NCBI GenBank assembly: GCA_910579975.1
Contig: CAJTWU010000001.1
Coordinates: forward strand, 28,362 to 92,361
Origin: an uncultured Vampirovibrio sp.
Lineage (GTDB): Bacteria > Cyanobacteriota > Vampirovibrionia > Gastranaerophilales > Gastranaerophilaceae
DNA: 64,000 bases
Direction: 5' to 3'
The position numbers and the translations under genes were made by a program. Within the stretch, counting starts at the first letter, position 1; every line of letters starts with the position of its first letter. The notes beneath the pieces were generated by a model. It was not told the origin of the DNA. It did no database searches and saw only the letters and a program-made list of their open reading frames with translations. Positions 8,547 to 15,876 of this stretch are shown one piece after another.

Positions 8547-9596
8547 ATGGGTATTGAAGATATAAAGAAAGCAAAAGAGGAAGAGAAGAAGGTATTTAAG
8601 CGACCAAGCCAAAAGGTTGCGGCACTGCTTATTGCGTTAGGGCCAACTACTGCTTCAGAGATTTTGAAAAATATTAAGGATGAGGATTTGCTTGAACAAA
8701 TTACTCTGGATATTGCTAATCTTGGAAAGGTTTCTGATGAGGATTTGAACGAAGTTCTTGCAGAGTTCAAGACTGTTTTTCAGGCAAAAAACTATATTAC
8801 ACAGGGCGGTGTGGCTTATGCTAAACAACTTCTTGCACAAGCTTATGGCGATGCAGAGGCTGCACAAATGCTTGAAAAAGTTAACTCTATGGTTAATACT
8901 AATCCGTTCTATTTCTTGAATGAAGCAGACCCTTCTCAGCTTGCAAGTACATTTTCTTCTGAAAATCCTCAGCTTTTAGCTTTGATTTTGGCATATGTTA
9001 AACCTGAACTTGCTGCTCAGGTTCTTGCATTTTTGCCTCCTGATATTCAAGCTGTTGTATCAATGAGAATTGCTGATATGACACCTACAAACCCTGAAAT
9101 CCTTTCAACAATTGAAGATATAGTACAGAGAAAGTTTTCAGCACTTTTGGTTCAGGATTTCTCAAATGCCGGTGGTGTAGAGTCTTTAGCAAATATCTTG
9201 AACTGTTGCGACAGGGGTACAGAAAAAAATATTATGGAATGGCTCGATATCGAGAACCAGAAAATGGCTCAGGAAGTTCGGGATCTTATGTTTGTATTCG
9301 AAGATATTATTATTCTCGACGACAGAAGTATTCAAAGGCTGCTTAGAGAAATTGACAGTAAACAACTTGCTCTTGCGCTTAAAGGTACTAAGGAAGAAAT
9401 TAAAGATAAAGTTTATAAGAATATGTCTGAAAGAGCTCGTCAAATGCTCAAAGACGATATGGAATATCTTGGACCTGTTCGTGCAAAGGAAGTTCAAGAG
9501 GCACAAACTGCTATTGTTAACGCAATTAGAACACTTGAAGCTACAGGCGAAATTACTATTACCAGAGCTAGTGTTGAGGATGAATTAATTGAGTAA
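8547..9596 (+). CDS. fliG: Flagellar motor switch protein FliG
   Basis: 349 residues. It is the rotor component that links the MS-ring to FliM and meets the stator. 'KVAALLIALGPTTASEIL' marks the N-terminal domain. 'FSSENPQLLALILAYVKPELAAQVL' carries the middle-domain EHPQ-type motif, here as E-N-P-Q. The C-terminal domain has the charged helix with 'LDDRSIQRLLREIDSKQLALALKG', which contains the torque-generating charged residues. Its end overlaps the fliH start by eight bases, implying translational coupling. Length is typical. Confidence 0.95.
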   Translation: MGIEDIKKAKEEEKKVFKRPSQKVAALLIALGPTTASEILKNIKDEDLLEQITLDIANLGKVSDEDLNEVLAEFKTVFQAKNYITQGGVAYAKQLLAQAYGDAEAAQMLEKVNSMVNTNPFYFLNEADPSQLASTFSSENPQLLALILAYVKPELAAQVLAFLPPDIQAVVSMRIADMTPTNPEILSTIEDIVQRKFSALLVQDFSNAGGVESLANILNCCDRGTEKNIMEWLDIENQKMAQEVRDLMFVFEDIIILDDRSIQRLLREIDSKQLALALKGTKEEIKDKVYKNMSERARQMLKDDMEYLGPVRAKEVQEAQTAIVNAIRTLEATGEITITRASVEDELIE

Positions 9597-10338
9597 TAGA
9601 ATTAAAAGTGATGATATCCAAATAGGCAGTAATTATATTTTGCCTATTGAGCAGTCTAATGTTACTGTTCAACAGGCTAAAGTTAAAAAAATTATTGCAG
9701 AAACTGATGCTAAAGCGCAGCAGATTATTGACGGTGCAGAAAATAAATCACAAATAATTGTTCAAACAGCAAATAATGAAGCTCAAAGAATTATTGAAGA
9801 GGCTAGAAGAAAAGCTCAGGAAGAATATGATACAATCAAAAACCAGGCTTATCAGGAAGGCTTTGCGCAAGGCGAACAGGATGGACTCAATAAGTTCCAA
9901 AATGATGCTCATCAGGCATTGGACTCGCTTAATACAATGGCTTCAAGCGTGTTTGATATGAAGAAAAATATTATTGACTCTGCGACTCTTGATATTATAG
10001 AACTCGTTAGTGCAATAGCTGATAAAGTTTGTCATGTTAGATTTGATGAAGAGGTTTTAAAAAATATAACAATTGATGCAATTAAACAACTTAATGAGAA
10101 GGAAAATATTACAATTATTGTAAATCCTGAATTAGTTGACAATATTAATAACCTTGTTCCTGATTTTAGAGAAGAAATTCCAAAACTTGAGACAATAAGA
10201 ATTATCGAAGATAATTCTGTTTCTCCGGATGGTGTTATTGTTGAAACATTGAATACAAGACTTGACTCGCGAGTTTCTGTTCAAATAGAAGAAATTGCTC
10301 AAAAAATGCTTACGGGTGCCGGTGATGAGCTGGAATAA
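9589..10338 (+). CDS. fliH: Flagellar export apparatus protein FliH
   Basis: 249 residues. FliH is the peripheral stalk-like regulator of the FliI export ATPase. The N-terminal half is a long helical, Ala/Glu/Gln-rich coiled coil of ATPase b-subunit type ('AKAQQIIDGAENKSQII', 'EARRKAQEEY'). The C-terminal half has the FliH/YscL domain ('NITIIVNPELVDNI', 'IEDNSVSPDGVIVET'). The start is TTG at 9589, overlapping fliG by eight bases, with GAGG about ten bases before. It overlaps fliI by 14 bases. Confidence 0.9.
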   Translation: MSNRIKSDDIQIGSNYILPIEQSNVTVQQAKVKKIIAETDAKAQQIIDGAENKSQIIVQTANNEAQRIIEEARRKAQEEYDTIKNQAYQEGFAQGEQDGLNKFQNDAHQALDSLNTMASSVFDMKKNIIDSATLDIIELVSAIADKVCHVRFDEEVLKNITIDAIKQLNEKENITIIVNPELVDNINNLVPDFREEIPKLETIRIIEDNSVSPDGVIVETLNTRLDSRVSVQIEEIAQKMLTGAGDELE

Positions 10339-11650
10339 AGATAATTATTTAGACATAATAAAGAAAACCAAAACAATCAAAGAAATTGGCAAGATTACTG
10401 AAATTATCGGACTTACAATTGAGTCGGACGGTCCGAAGTCTTCAATAGGTGATTTGTGTTATATTTATAACGATTATAATGATGCTCCTACAATGGCTGA
10501 AGTTGTTGGTTTTAAGAAAGATAAAATCCTTTTAATGCCTTTGGGTTCACCTGATGGAATACGTCCCGGTGCAAATGTTGTTAACACGGGAAGTGCAATG
10601 AAAATTGGAGTTGGAAATCAGCTTATTGGAAGGGTCTTAGATGGCTTAGGACGACCGATTGATACATTAGGTGATATCAGGTTTTCTGAATATCGTTCAA
10701 CCAGAGCTGAAGCGATTAATCCATTGAAACGAAAACGTATTTCTGAACCGCTTGCTTTGGGGATAAAATCAGTTGACGGATTTGCAACAGTTGGTAAGGG
10801 ACAAAGAATGGGTATTTTTGCCGGTTCCGGTGTTGGTAAGAGTACTACACTTGGTATGATGGCAAAAAATACTTCTGCTGATTTGAATGTTATAGCGCTT
10901 GTGGGTGAACGCGGACGTGAGGTTAAAGAATTTATTGAAGAAATCCTTGGCACAGAGGGTATGAAACGCTCCATTGTTATTGCAGCGACTTCTGAACAGC
11001 CCTCATTAGTTAAGATTAAGGCTGCTTTTGTTGCAACAACTATTGCTGAATACTTTAGAGATAAAGGTATGGATGTTTTGTTTATGCTGGACTCTGTTAC
11101 CCGTATCGCTATGGCACAAAGAGAAGTCGGTCTTGCAATTGGTGAACCGCCGGCAACAAGAGGTTATACTCCTTCTGTATTTGCTATGATGCCAAAACTT
11201 ATGGAACGTGCAGGTACAACAGAAAATGGAACTATTACAGGTCTTTATACCGTATTGGTTGAAGGGGATGATTTCAACGAGCCTATTTCAGATACAGCAA
11301 GAAGTATTTTGGATGGTCATATTATGCTTTCACGTGCTTTGGCACACAAAAACCATTATCCCGCAATTGATGTTTTACAATCACTGAGCCGTGTTATGGG
11401 TGATGTTACACAAGATGAACACCGTCGGGCGGCGGGAGCTATAAGGAATTTACTTGCAGTACATGCGAAAAATGAGGATTTGATTAATATCGGAGCATAT
11501 GTGAATGGTTCTGACCCTGTTTGTGATAAGGCGATTGCGCTTATGGGACAAATTGACGGGTTTTTGAAACAGTCTGTTAAAGACAAGATTGATTATGAGG
11601 AAACCATAAATTCGCTTGTTGAATTGGGAAGGCTTTCGGGATTGAGTTAA
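10325..11650 (+). CDS. fliI: Flagellum-specific export ATPase FliI
   Basis: 441 residues. It is the F1-beta-like ATPase that unloads export substrates at the flagellar type III secretion gate. Walker A is GIFAGSGVGKST (near residue 167) and Walker B is DVLFMLDSVTRIA. The FliI/YscN signature 'GEPPATRGYTPSVFA' and 'EGDDFNEPISD' are intact. I place the start at ATG 10325, inside the fliH end, because ten extra codons upstream show no conservation-like sequence. It overlaps the next gene by one base (TAATG). Confidence 0.95.
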   Translation: MSWNKDNYLDIIKKTKTIKEIGKITEIIGLTIESDGPKSSIGDLCYIYNDYNDAPTMAEVVGFKKDKILLMPLGSPDGIRPGANVVNTGSAMKIGVGNQLIGRVLDGLGRPIDTLGDIRFSEYRSTRAEAINPLKRKRISEPLALGIKSVDGFATVGKGQRMGIFAGSGVGKSTTLGMMAKNTSADLNVIALVGERGREVKEFIEEILGTEGMKRSIVIAATSEQPSLVKIKAAFVATTIAEYFRDKGMDVLFMLDSVTRIAMAQREVGLAIGEPPATRGYTPSVFAMMPKLMERAGTTENGTITGLYTVLVEGDDFNEPISDTARSILDGHIMLSRALAHKNHYPAIDVLQSLSRVMGDVTQDEHRRAAGAIRNLLAVHAKNEDLINIGAYVNGSDPVCDKAIALMGQIDGFLKQSVKDKIDYEETINSLVELGRLSGLS

Positions 11651-12162
11651 TGGATATTTTTGTAATTGAAATAAAAGATGCTGATAATGTGCACATGGAG
11701 CTTTTAAAGGAGTTTCAAAAAAAAGAGATTTCTGACCCTGAAAAATGGAATGCGCATTGTTTTTCTTATTTGATGGTTGATAGAGTTTTAAGAGAATTTT
11801 ATAAGATTGAAGACCGTGAAGTAGTATTTGATGGTAAAAAACCTGTTTTAAAAAACGGTTCAAAACATTTTTCAATAAGTCATTCAGGAAGATTTGCGGC
11901 ACTTGCGTTTTCAGATTATAATTGCGGGATTGATATTGAAAATATTAAGTTGAGAGAATTTGAAAAGATTTCTAAACGCATGGGGTTTGAATGCGCAACA
12001 TTAGAGGATTTTTATAAGGCTTGGACGAAATTTGAAGCAGATTATAAATTGAGTGTTCCTCCTCAAAAGAATAAGTATTACAGGATTGAAGACTATGCCC
12101 TGACTGTTTCGAGTGTGAATGTAAAAGAGGAATTTAATATTTATCTGGATGCTGGAGATTAA
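11650..12162 (+). CDS. 4'-phosphopantetheinyl transferase (Sfp-like, short)
   Basis: 170 residues, shorter than Sfp (about 220). It would transfer phosphopantetheine from CoA to carrier proteins. The Mg-binding 'GIDIEN' motif (about residue 97) and the 'FYKAWTKFEA' motif are present. The latter departs from the usual W-(T/S)-x-K-E-(A/S), having F where K is expected and E kept. 'KHFSISHSGRFAALAF' matches the substrate-binding strand. Translation is coupled to fliI by TAATG. It is unclear whether it serves fatty-acid or polyketide/peptide carriers; no such genes are nearby. Confidence 0.85.
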   Translation: MDIFVIEIKDADNVHMELLKEFQKKEISDPEKWNAHCFSYLMVDRVLREFYKIEDREVVFDGKKPVLKNGSKHFSISHSGRFAALAFSDYNCGIDIENIKLREFEKISKRMGFECATLEDFYKAWTKFEADYKLSVPPQKNKYYRIEDYALTVSSVNVKEEFNIYLDAGD

Positions 12163-12260
12163 TTTATTCTAAAATGACAACTCTCATTGGGTAGAAAGTT
12201 ATATAAGTTAATTACATAATTAATTTGTTATACCAATATTATCAAATGAGGTTGAATGGA

Positions 12261-12419
12261 ATGGCAAAAATTTATATTAAACAAGGCAAAAGAATAAAAA
12301 TTGCAGTACTCATGTTAGAGTATCTAAGAAAAATGTATGAAAGAAAACAGAACATTACTACTAAGTTTGGTATAGATTTTACTACTTCGATTATCAATAT
12401 ATTAGAAAATAATTTGTGA
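12261..12419 (+). CDS. Small hypothetical protein (52 residues)
   Basis: Basic, helical small protein starting MAKIYIKQGKRIKIAV. The start at 12261 is favoured by GAGG about 12 bases upstream; in-frame ATG codons at 12225 and 12246 are alternatives. No family is recognised. It lies in a small-gene region before an HTH protein and a candidate toxin peptide, with no overlap or tight spacing to suggest one operon. It could also be a chance reading frame. Confidence 0.35.
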   Translation: MAKIYIKQGKRIKIAVLMLEYLRKMYERKQNITTKFGIDFTTSIINILENNL

Positions 12420-12486
12420 TAAACTAGTACTTATTATATTATAATTTTATATAACTATTTGAAAGTACTTACATCTTCAGAATACC

Positions 12487-12690
12487 ATGATTAAAAACAA
12501 CTTCGCAAAATTATTAGCAGAAAAAGGATATGATTGTAGAGATATTGTCAAAATGACTGGTCTTGATAATCATATTGTGAGGAAAATTTATAAATCCCAA
12601 ACAACACGTATAGATTTTAATACTCTTGATAAATTGTGTTTTGCTCTTGAGTGTAATACAAGCGATATTTTTAAATATGTACAGGATTGA
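12487..12690 (+). CDS. Small Cro/C1-type HTH regulator
   Basis: 67 residues, essentially one XRE-like helix-turn-helix domain of the short HTH_26 type. 'AKLLAEKGYDCRDIVKMTGLDNHIVRKIYKS' gives helices 1-3, and 'DFNTLDKLCFALECNTSDIFKYV' is the characteristic fourth and fifth helix end. No ribosome site precedes the ATG. It lies directly upstream of the strong promoter of the 23-residue peptide at 12836, which it might control; that link is only positional. Confidence 0.75.
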   Translation: MIKNNFAKLLAEKGYDCRDIVKMTGLDNHIVRKIYKSQTTRIDFNTLDKLCFALECNTSDIFKYVQD

Positions 12691-12737
12691 TGCAATTTAT
12701 AGCAAGCTAAGTAATAAATATCAACCTTGTAAATATA

Positions 12738-12766
12738 TTGATATCTGTGTATTTTTATTATATAAT
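12738..12766 (+). promoter_or_regulatory. Strong promoter of the hydrophobic peptide unit
   Basis: TTGATA (12738-12743), a 17-base spacer and a perfect TATAAT (12761-12766). Predicted transcript start is near 12773, giving an mRNA of about 180 bases that ends at the terminator near 12955. Confidence 0.75.
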
Positions 12767-12773
12767 ATTTAAG

Positions 12774-12952
12774 AAGTACAGGCAAAAGATTTTAGTTATT
12801 AAAACGCTGATTTTCATTTAGGAAAGGAGGTCGCTATGATAATTAAAATCAGCGAAAAAGAACTAATACTAATAATAGCATTAGTTCTTATAGCCAAAGT
12901 CCTATAATTAGGAGGCAGGTTTGGGTGCTTTCGCCCACCCATGCCTGTACTT
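12774..12952 (+). repeat. Nested inverted repeats across the peptide mRNA
   Basis: Three perfect complementarities occur in one short transcript. (1) 12774-12784 (AAGTACAGGCA) pairs with 12942-12952 (TGCCTGTACTT), joining the 5' and 3' ends by 11 bp. (2) 12805-12814 (CGCTGATTTT) pairs with 12845-12854 (AAAATCAGCG) and closes over the ribosome site and ATG. (3) 12860-12867 (GAACTAAT) pairs with 12880-12887 (ATTAGTTC) inside the reading frame. Together they predict an inactive, folded full-length mRNA. Confidence 0.7.
12836..12907 (+). CDS. 23-residue hydrophobic peptide, candidate type I toxin
   Basis: The frame encodes M-I-I-K-I-S-E-K-E-L, then an uninterrupted hydrophobic run (I-L-I-I-A-L-V-L-I-A), a lysine and a hydrophobic end. 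It is a single likely membrane segment of the size of type I toxins. It has a very strong ribosome site (GGAAAGGAGG at 12821-12830), its own promoter and its own terminator. The ribosome site and ATG are enclosed by a 10-bp perfect stem. No family is recognised. A leader peptide or a small membrane-protein regulator is the alternative. The transcription unit is well supported; the function is inferred from architecture. Confidence 0.6.
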   Translation: MIIKISEKELILIIALVLIAKVL

Positions 12953-12956
12953 TTAT
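12913..12956 (+). terminator. Terminator of the peptide unit
   Basis: AGGCA (12913-12917) pairs with TGCCT (12942-12946), and TGGGTG (12922-12927) with CACCCA (12936-12941), with a bulge between. The sequence then runs into a T-rich tail (ACTTTTATTTT). The outer TGCCT is shared with the long-range 5'-3' pairing, so the two folds compete. Confidence 0.65.
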
Positions 12957-12982
12957 TTTAACTTATTTTAAAAGTTTTTCAA
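12955..12982 (-). promoter_or_regulatory. Opposing promoter, possible antisense RNA start
   Basis: Minus strand: TTGAAA (12977-12982), a 16-base spacer and TAAAAT (12955-12960). A transcript would start near 12948 and be antisense to the terminator and the peptide frame. On that strand the 10-bp stem at 12805-12854 is followed by TTTT, a possible though wide-looped terminator. AT-rich DNA gives chance matches, so this is tentative. Confidence 0.4.
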
Positions 12983-13159
12983 GTCTATATCCTACTTCAA
13001 TTATTGTTGTAAACCATGCCCGCATGTGATTTAGTGTAAAAAATACACCGAACGGCTGGTAACTCGTTGGGCTATTTTTAAGTGTAAAAATGACATTTTA
13101 TCCTTAAAAGCTCATAAATACTGGGTTTTTATTTGCTTAACAAAAGTTCATACACCCCC
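12983..13159. other. Gap with no recognised gene
   Basis: No reading frame of note. A short inverted repeat GTGTA-N5-TACAC lies near 13038-13052. Nothing else in this stretch is supported. Confidence 0.3.
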
Positions 13160-13188
13160 TTGACAAAAAAAAATGTATGGTGCATAAT
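13160..13188 (+). promoter_or_regulatory. Consensus promoter for the F-K-x-N small protein
   Basis: A perfect TTGACA (13160-13165), a 17-base spacer and CATAAT (13183-13188). The leader to the ATG at 13248 ends in CCGGAGGTGACAA, a strong ribosome site. This is among the strongest-looking promoters in the window, implying high expression. Confidence 0.8.
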
Positions 13189-13247
13189 AAAAATGTTGAA
13201 TGAAGTGTACGAAAAACACTTAATAAGAAAATCACCGGAGGTGACAA

Positions 13248-13511
13248 ATGAAAATAAACGCTATAAACAATATAAACTTTAAAGAAAATACTTTATCAAG
13301 AGAAATGAACTCTGAAAGTGCAATCCTTATGTTAAGAGACCCAAATGCTTCTATCAGATTTCAACAGGCTCAAGAATATGCCAGAAAAGCCGATTCTGTT
13401 GACTCAAATCCGTTCGTTGCATTAGGTTACAAATTATATAGAACTTTCAATCTTCTTAAAAACAATGAAGGTTCTGAAGCCGAAAATAAGCAATTCAGAG
13501 CAATTGCATAA
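13248..13511 (+). CDS. Small F-K-x-N protein of unknown function
   Basis: 87 residues with no signal peptide or membrane segment. The N-terminus MKINAINNINFKEN carries an N-x-x-F-K-x-N motif that recurs in the protein at 31190-31765. The body is helical ('FQQAQEYARKADSV', 'YKLYRTFNLLKNN'). It is monocistronic, with a consensus promoter, strong ribosome site and terminator. From general recollection, such N-termini are frequent in Gastranaerophilales proteins, but I cannot verify that here. Function unknown. Confidence 0.7.
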   Translation: MKINAINNINFKENTLSREMNSESAILMLRDPNASIRFQQAQEYARKADSVDSNPFVALGYKLYRTFNLLKNNEGSEAENKQFRAIA

Positions 13512-13544
13512 CAAATTTCTATAATATAATACACACACATAATT

Positions 13545-13573
13545 AGCGGTAGTTTTATCTATCGCTTTTTTTT
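13545..13573 (+). terminator. Terminator after the F-K-x-N gene
   Basis: AGCGGTAG (13545-13552) pairs with CTATCGCT (13559-13566), with one G-U pair, followed by eight T. It overlaps the stop of the convergent membrane-protein gene. Confidence 0.8.
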
Positions 13574-14297
13574 AAGCTTCGTTTGTTGGTGCAATTGTAC
13601 CGATTAAATATGCATTAACAAAAATAAAGTATAAATACTTTATCCCTATAATTGCATAAGAAACTGTTATAACAACAATATTTTCAGTCGAAAATGCAAA
13701 TTTTGTTAAGAAGTAATCAACTAATCCGCTTATTATGCAAATAATCAGCAAGATAGTTACATTAAAAAAATATCTTAAAGGATAGTTTCCTAACAAATAA
13801 ATAGCTTTTCTTATGTTCCAAACCGCTATTACAGAACCTTTATATGCAAAGTTCCACAATAATGCCGGGAAAAATAAACTTAAAAATACAGGAATAAAAA
13901 CCGCCAATGCCGGAGGTAAGTCTGCTAAGGTTCCTTGTTGAAAGCCTGTATACATTATTACGAGGAAAGGTATTATTAGTAATACAGCGGCAAATATTGA
14001 AGCCACACCGCGCCAAACATTATCAATAAGATCTAATTTAGGAAGTGTGATTGTATATGTTTCTTTTATTTTGCCATCATAAATATTGCTTGCTTCAATG
14101 CTTCTATCTCTATGAATTATTTGTTCAGTAAGGTTCCAAAAATAACCTGTTAAGTATAATCCGGAAACAATTGAACATAAATATCCAATCCATTTTGTTT
14201 CTAAAAATAAAGTAAATAATGCTATAGAAAAACAAGCTAAGCACAAAAAGTGTTTTTTGAATTCTTTTACCTTGAACATCCAAATAAATGGCTGCAT
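13572..14297 (-). CDS. Multi-pass membrane protein (DUF4013-like)
   Basis: 241 residues with about six hydrophobic segments: two near the N-terminus, two around residues 90-150, and two near the C-terminus. The 'GYFWNLTEQII' segment and 'FKGSVI/AYKGSVIAVWNIRKA'-type loop resemble DUF4013 membrane proteins; this is a weak match by eye. It lies nine bases after the GAF/HD-GYP-like gene on the same strand, so it is probably co-transcribed. A partner in c-di-GMP or envelope signalling is possible but unproven. Confidence 0.55.
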   Translation of the reverse strand: MQPFIWMFKVKEFKKHFLCLACFSIALFTLFLETKWIGYLCSIVSGLYLTGYFWNLTEQIIHRDRSIEASNIYDGKIKETYTITLPKLDLIDNVWRGVASIFAAVLLIIPFLVIMYTGFQQGTLADLPPALAVFIPVFLSLFFPALLWNFAYKGSVIAVWNIRKAIYLLGNYPLRYFFNVTILLIICIISGLVDYFLTKFAFSTENIVVITVSYAIIGIKYLYFIFVNAYLIGTIAPTNEA

Positions 14298-14306
14298 AAG
14301 TTACCT

Positions 14307-15674
14307 CTAGTCTTGAATAACTTCAAACAAAGCGTTAACAACATCAGGATCCCATTTTACAGCTGCTTCGTTTTTCATTATTTCCAATGCGCTTTCTTTA
14401 GACATTGCTTCTCTATATGAGCGGTCTGAAGTCATTGCAGTATATGCATCAGCGACAGCGATAATTCTTGAACCAAACGGTATTGAGTTACCCTTTAAAC
14501 CTTCAGGTTCACCGCCGCCATCCCAGCGTTCTTTGTGGTAATGAATATATGGAATTACTTCTGATAAGAAGTTGATATTCATAAGCAAATTTACACCCAC
14601 ATTTGGATGGTTTTGGAGTTTTTCCCATTCTTCTTTTGAAAGCTTTCCTTTATTGGTAAATAATGATTCAGGAAGAGTGATTTTACCAATATTTTGTAAT
14701 AAACCGGCATAGTAAACCAAATCAGTGGTTTTTTCATTTAAACCGATTTGACGGCAAAGTTTTCTTGAAAGTTCAGCTGTTCTTTGAGAGTGAGCAACTT
14801 TGTATTGACCTTTTTCATCTACTGCTTTTGCTAATCTTTCAACAAATGATTGCTGGTGTGCACCTAAATCGCCAATTAAAGCTGTTAATTCTGCTCTCAT
14901 GTGTTGTAATTCTTCTGTGAAAACCATTTCATCTGCAATAAGTTCTTCTGCTTGTTCGACAGTTTTTTGAAGGTGCATTGATGTGCCAAATAATCTTGCA
15001 ATTGTTTCAAGAAGGTTCATATATGCACGTTTAATTGTTTTTTCTTTATAGTTTTCGATAACTATAACACCAACTACGTGGGCGTTGTTATGCATAGGAA
15101 CTACAGCGAGTGATTTTACATCATACTCTTTTAATTCGTATTTTGGAGTAAAGTTATCAATTGCTGTAATATCTTTTATTTGAATTTTTTCTAAAGTTTT
15201 AAATGCTTTAACAATAATGGATTTATCATCTTTTGAGTAACCCAGTTTTTTTGCATAAATATCTTCATCAAAGTCAACAGAAGAGCCGGCAAGTCCTAAG
15301 AATTTGTCATCAAAACTCAAGCCGCGTGTAAATTCTTCAGTTAAATAGATGTGGCATGCATCGACATCCAAAATTTGTGTTAATGTTTTAGCGATTGAGT
15401 TATAAACAACATACTCATCTTTTGAGTCAAAACCTAAAACACAAAGAGTGTTGTCTAAAGAATAAATTGAAACGAGTTCTTTGAGTTGGGATTTTAATCT
15501 GGAAGTTTTGTCCTTGGCACTTTTACTAACTTTGCTTGCAAGGTCTTCTGAGATTAGGAATTCTGAAACAAAGTCTCCCATATTCAAAGCGAAAATTTCT
15601 TCAAGCGGGTCATTTTCCATAATATCCAGTGTTCTTGAAAAAAGTGATGCGCCCAATTCTTCTTTATCTGTCAT
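14307..15674 (-). CDS. GAF plus degenerate HD-GYP domain protein
   Basis: 455 residues. An N-terminal helical region is followed by a GAF-like domain (about 85-245), then a coiled-coil linker and an HD-GYP-type domain (about 280-450). HD-GYP domains hydrolyse cyclic di-GMP. The first histidine ('AHSQRTAELS', near 294) remains. The defining metal pair H-D-x-G-K is replaced by Q-N-I-G-K (near 325), and the GYP motif reads G-G-E-P. 'YIHYHKERWDGGG' keeps two histidines. It therefore probably senses or binds rather than cleaves the nucleotide. The start at 15674 has AAGGTAAGAG upstream. First gene of a pair with the membrane protein at 13572. Confidence 0.85.
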   Translation of the reverse strand: MTDKEELGASLFSRTLDIMENDPLEEIFALNMGDFVSEFLISEDLASKVSKSAKDKTSRLKSQLKELVSIYSLDNTLCVLGFDSKDEYVVYNSIAKTLTQILDVDACHIYLTEEFTRGLSFDDKFLGLAGSSVDFDEDIYAKKLGYSKDDKSIIVKAFKTLEKIQIKDITAIDNFTPKYELKEYDVKSLAVVPMHNNAHVVGVIVIENYKEKTIKRAYMNLLETIARLFGTSMHLQKTVEQAEELIADEMVFTEELQHMRAELTALIGDLGAHQQSFVERLAKAVDEKGQYKVAHSQRTAELSRKLCRQIGLNEKTTDLVYYAGLLQNIGKITLPESLFTNKGKLSKEEWEKLQNHPNVGVNLLMNINFLSEVIPYIHYHKERWDGGGEPEGLKGNSIPFGSRIIAVADAYTAMTSDRSYREAMSKESALEIMKNEAAVKWDPDVVNALFEVIQD

Positions 15675-15876
15675 GCTCTTACCTTCTTTTCTAAAATCTT
15701 ATATTCTATATAACGGCACATTTTTCAAAAACTTTAACAATTTTTTCAAATTTTATACTTTAGTTGTAGAAAAGTTATACTTAATAAGGGATTAGAGGGT
15801 TTACAAATCGATACAAATTGATTTGGTTGTATTTCTATTGTAGGCATGGTATCCTTTCGGAAGAGGGAATTAAGAA

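Noticed and set aside
9186..9506. 106-codon frame antisense to fliG
   Set aside because: Shadow of FliG; Phe/Asn-rich composition typical of an antisense frame in AT-rich DNA.
9292..9588. 98-codon open frame inside fliG, same strand, other frame
   Set aside because: A shadow of the strongly conserved FliG coding sequence; no ribosome site and unusual composition.
12500..12700. Toxin-antitoxin pair formed by the 52-residue protein and the HTH protein
   Set aside because: 67 bases apart, no overlap and no recognisable toxin fold; the structured peptide unit downstream is a better candidate.
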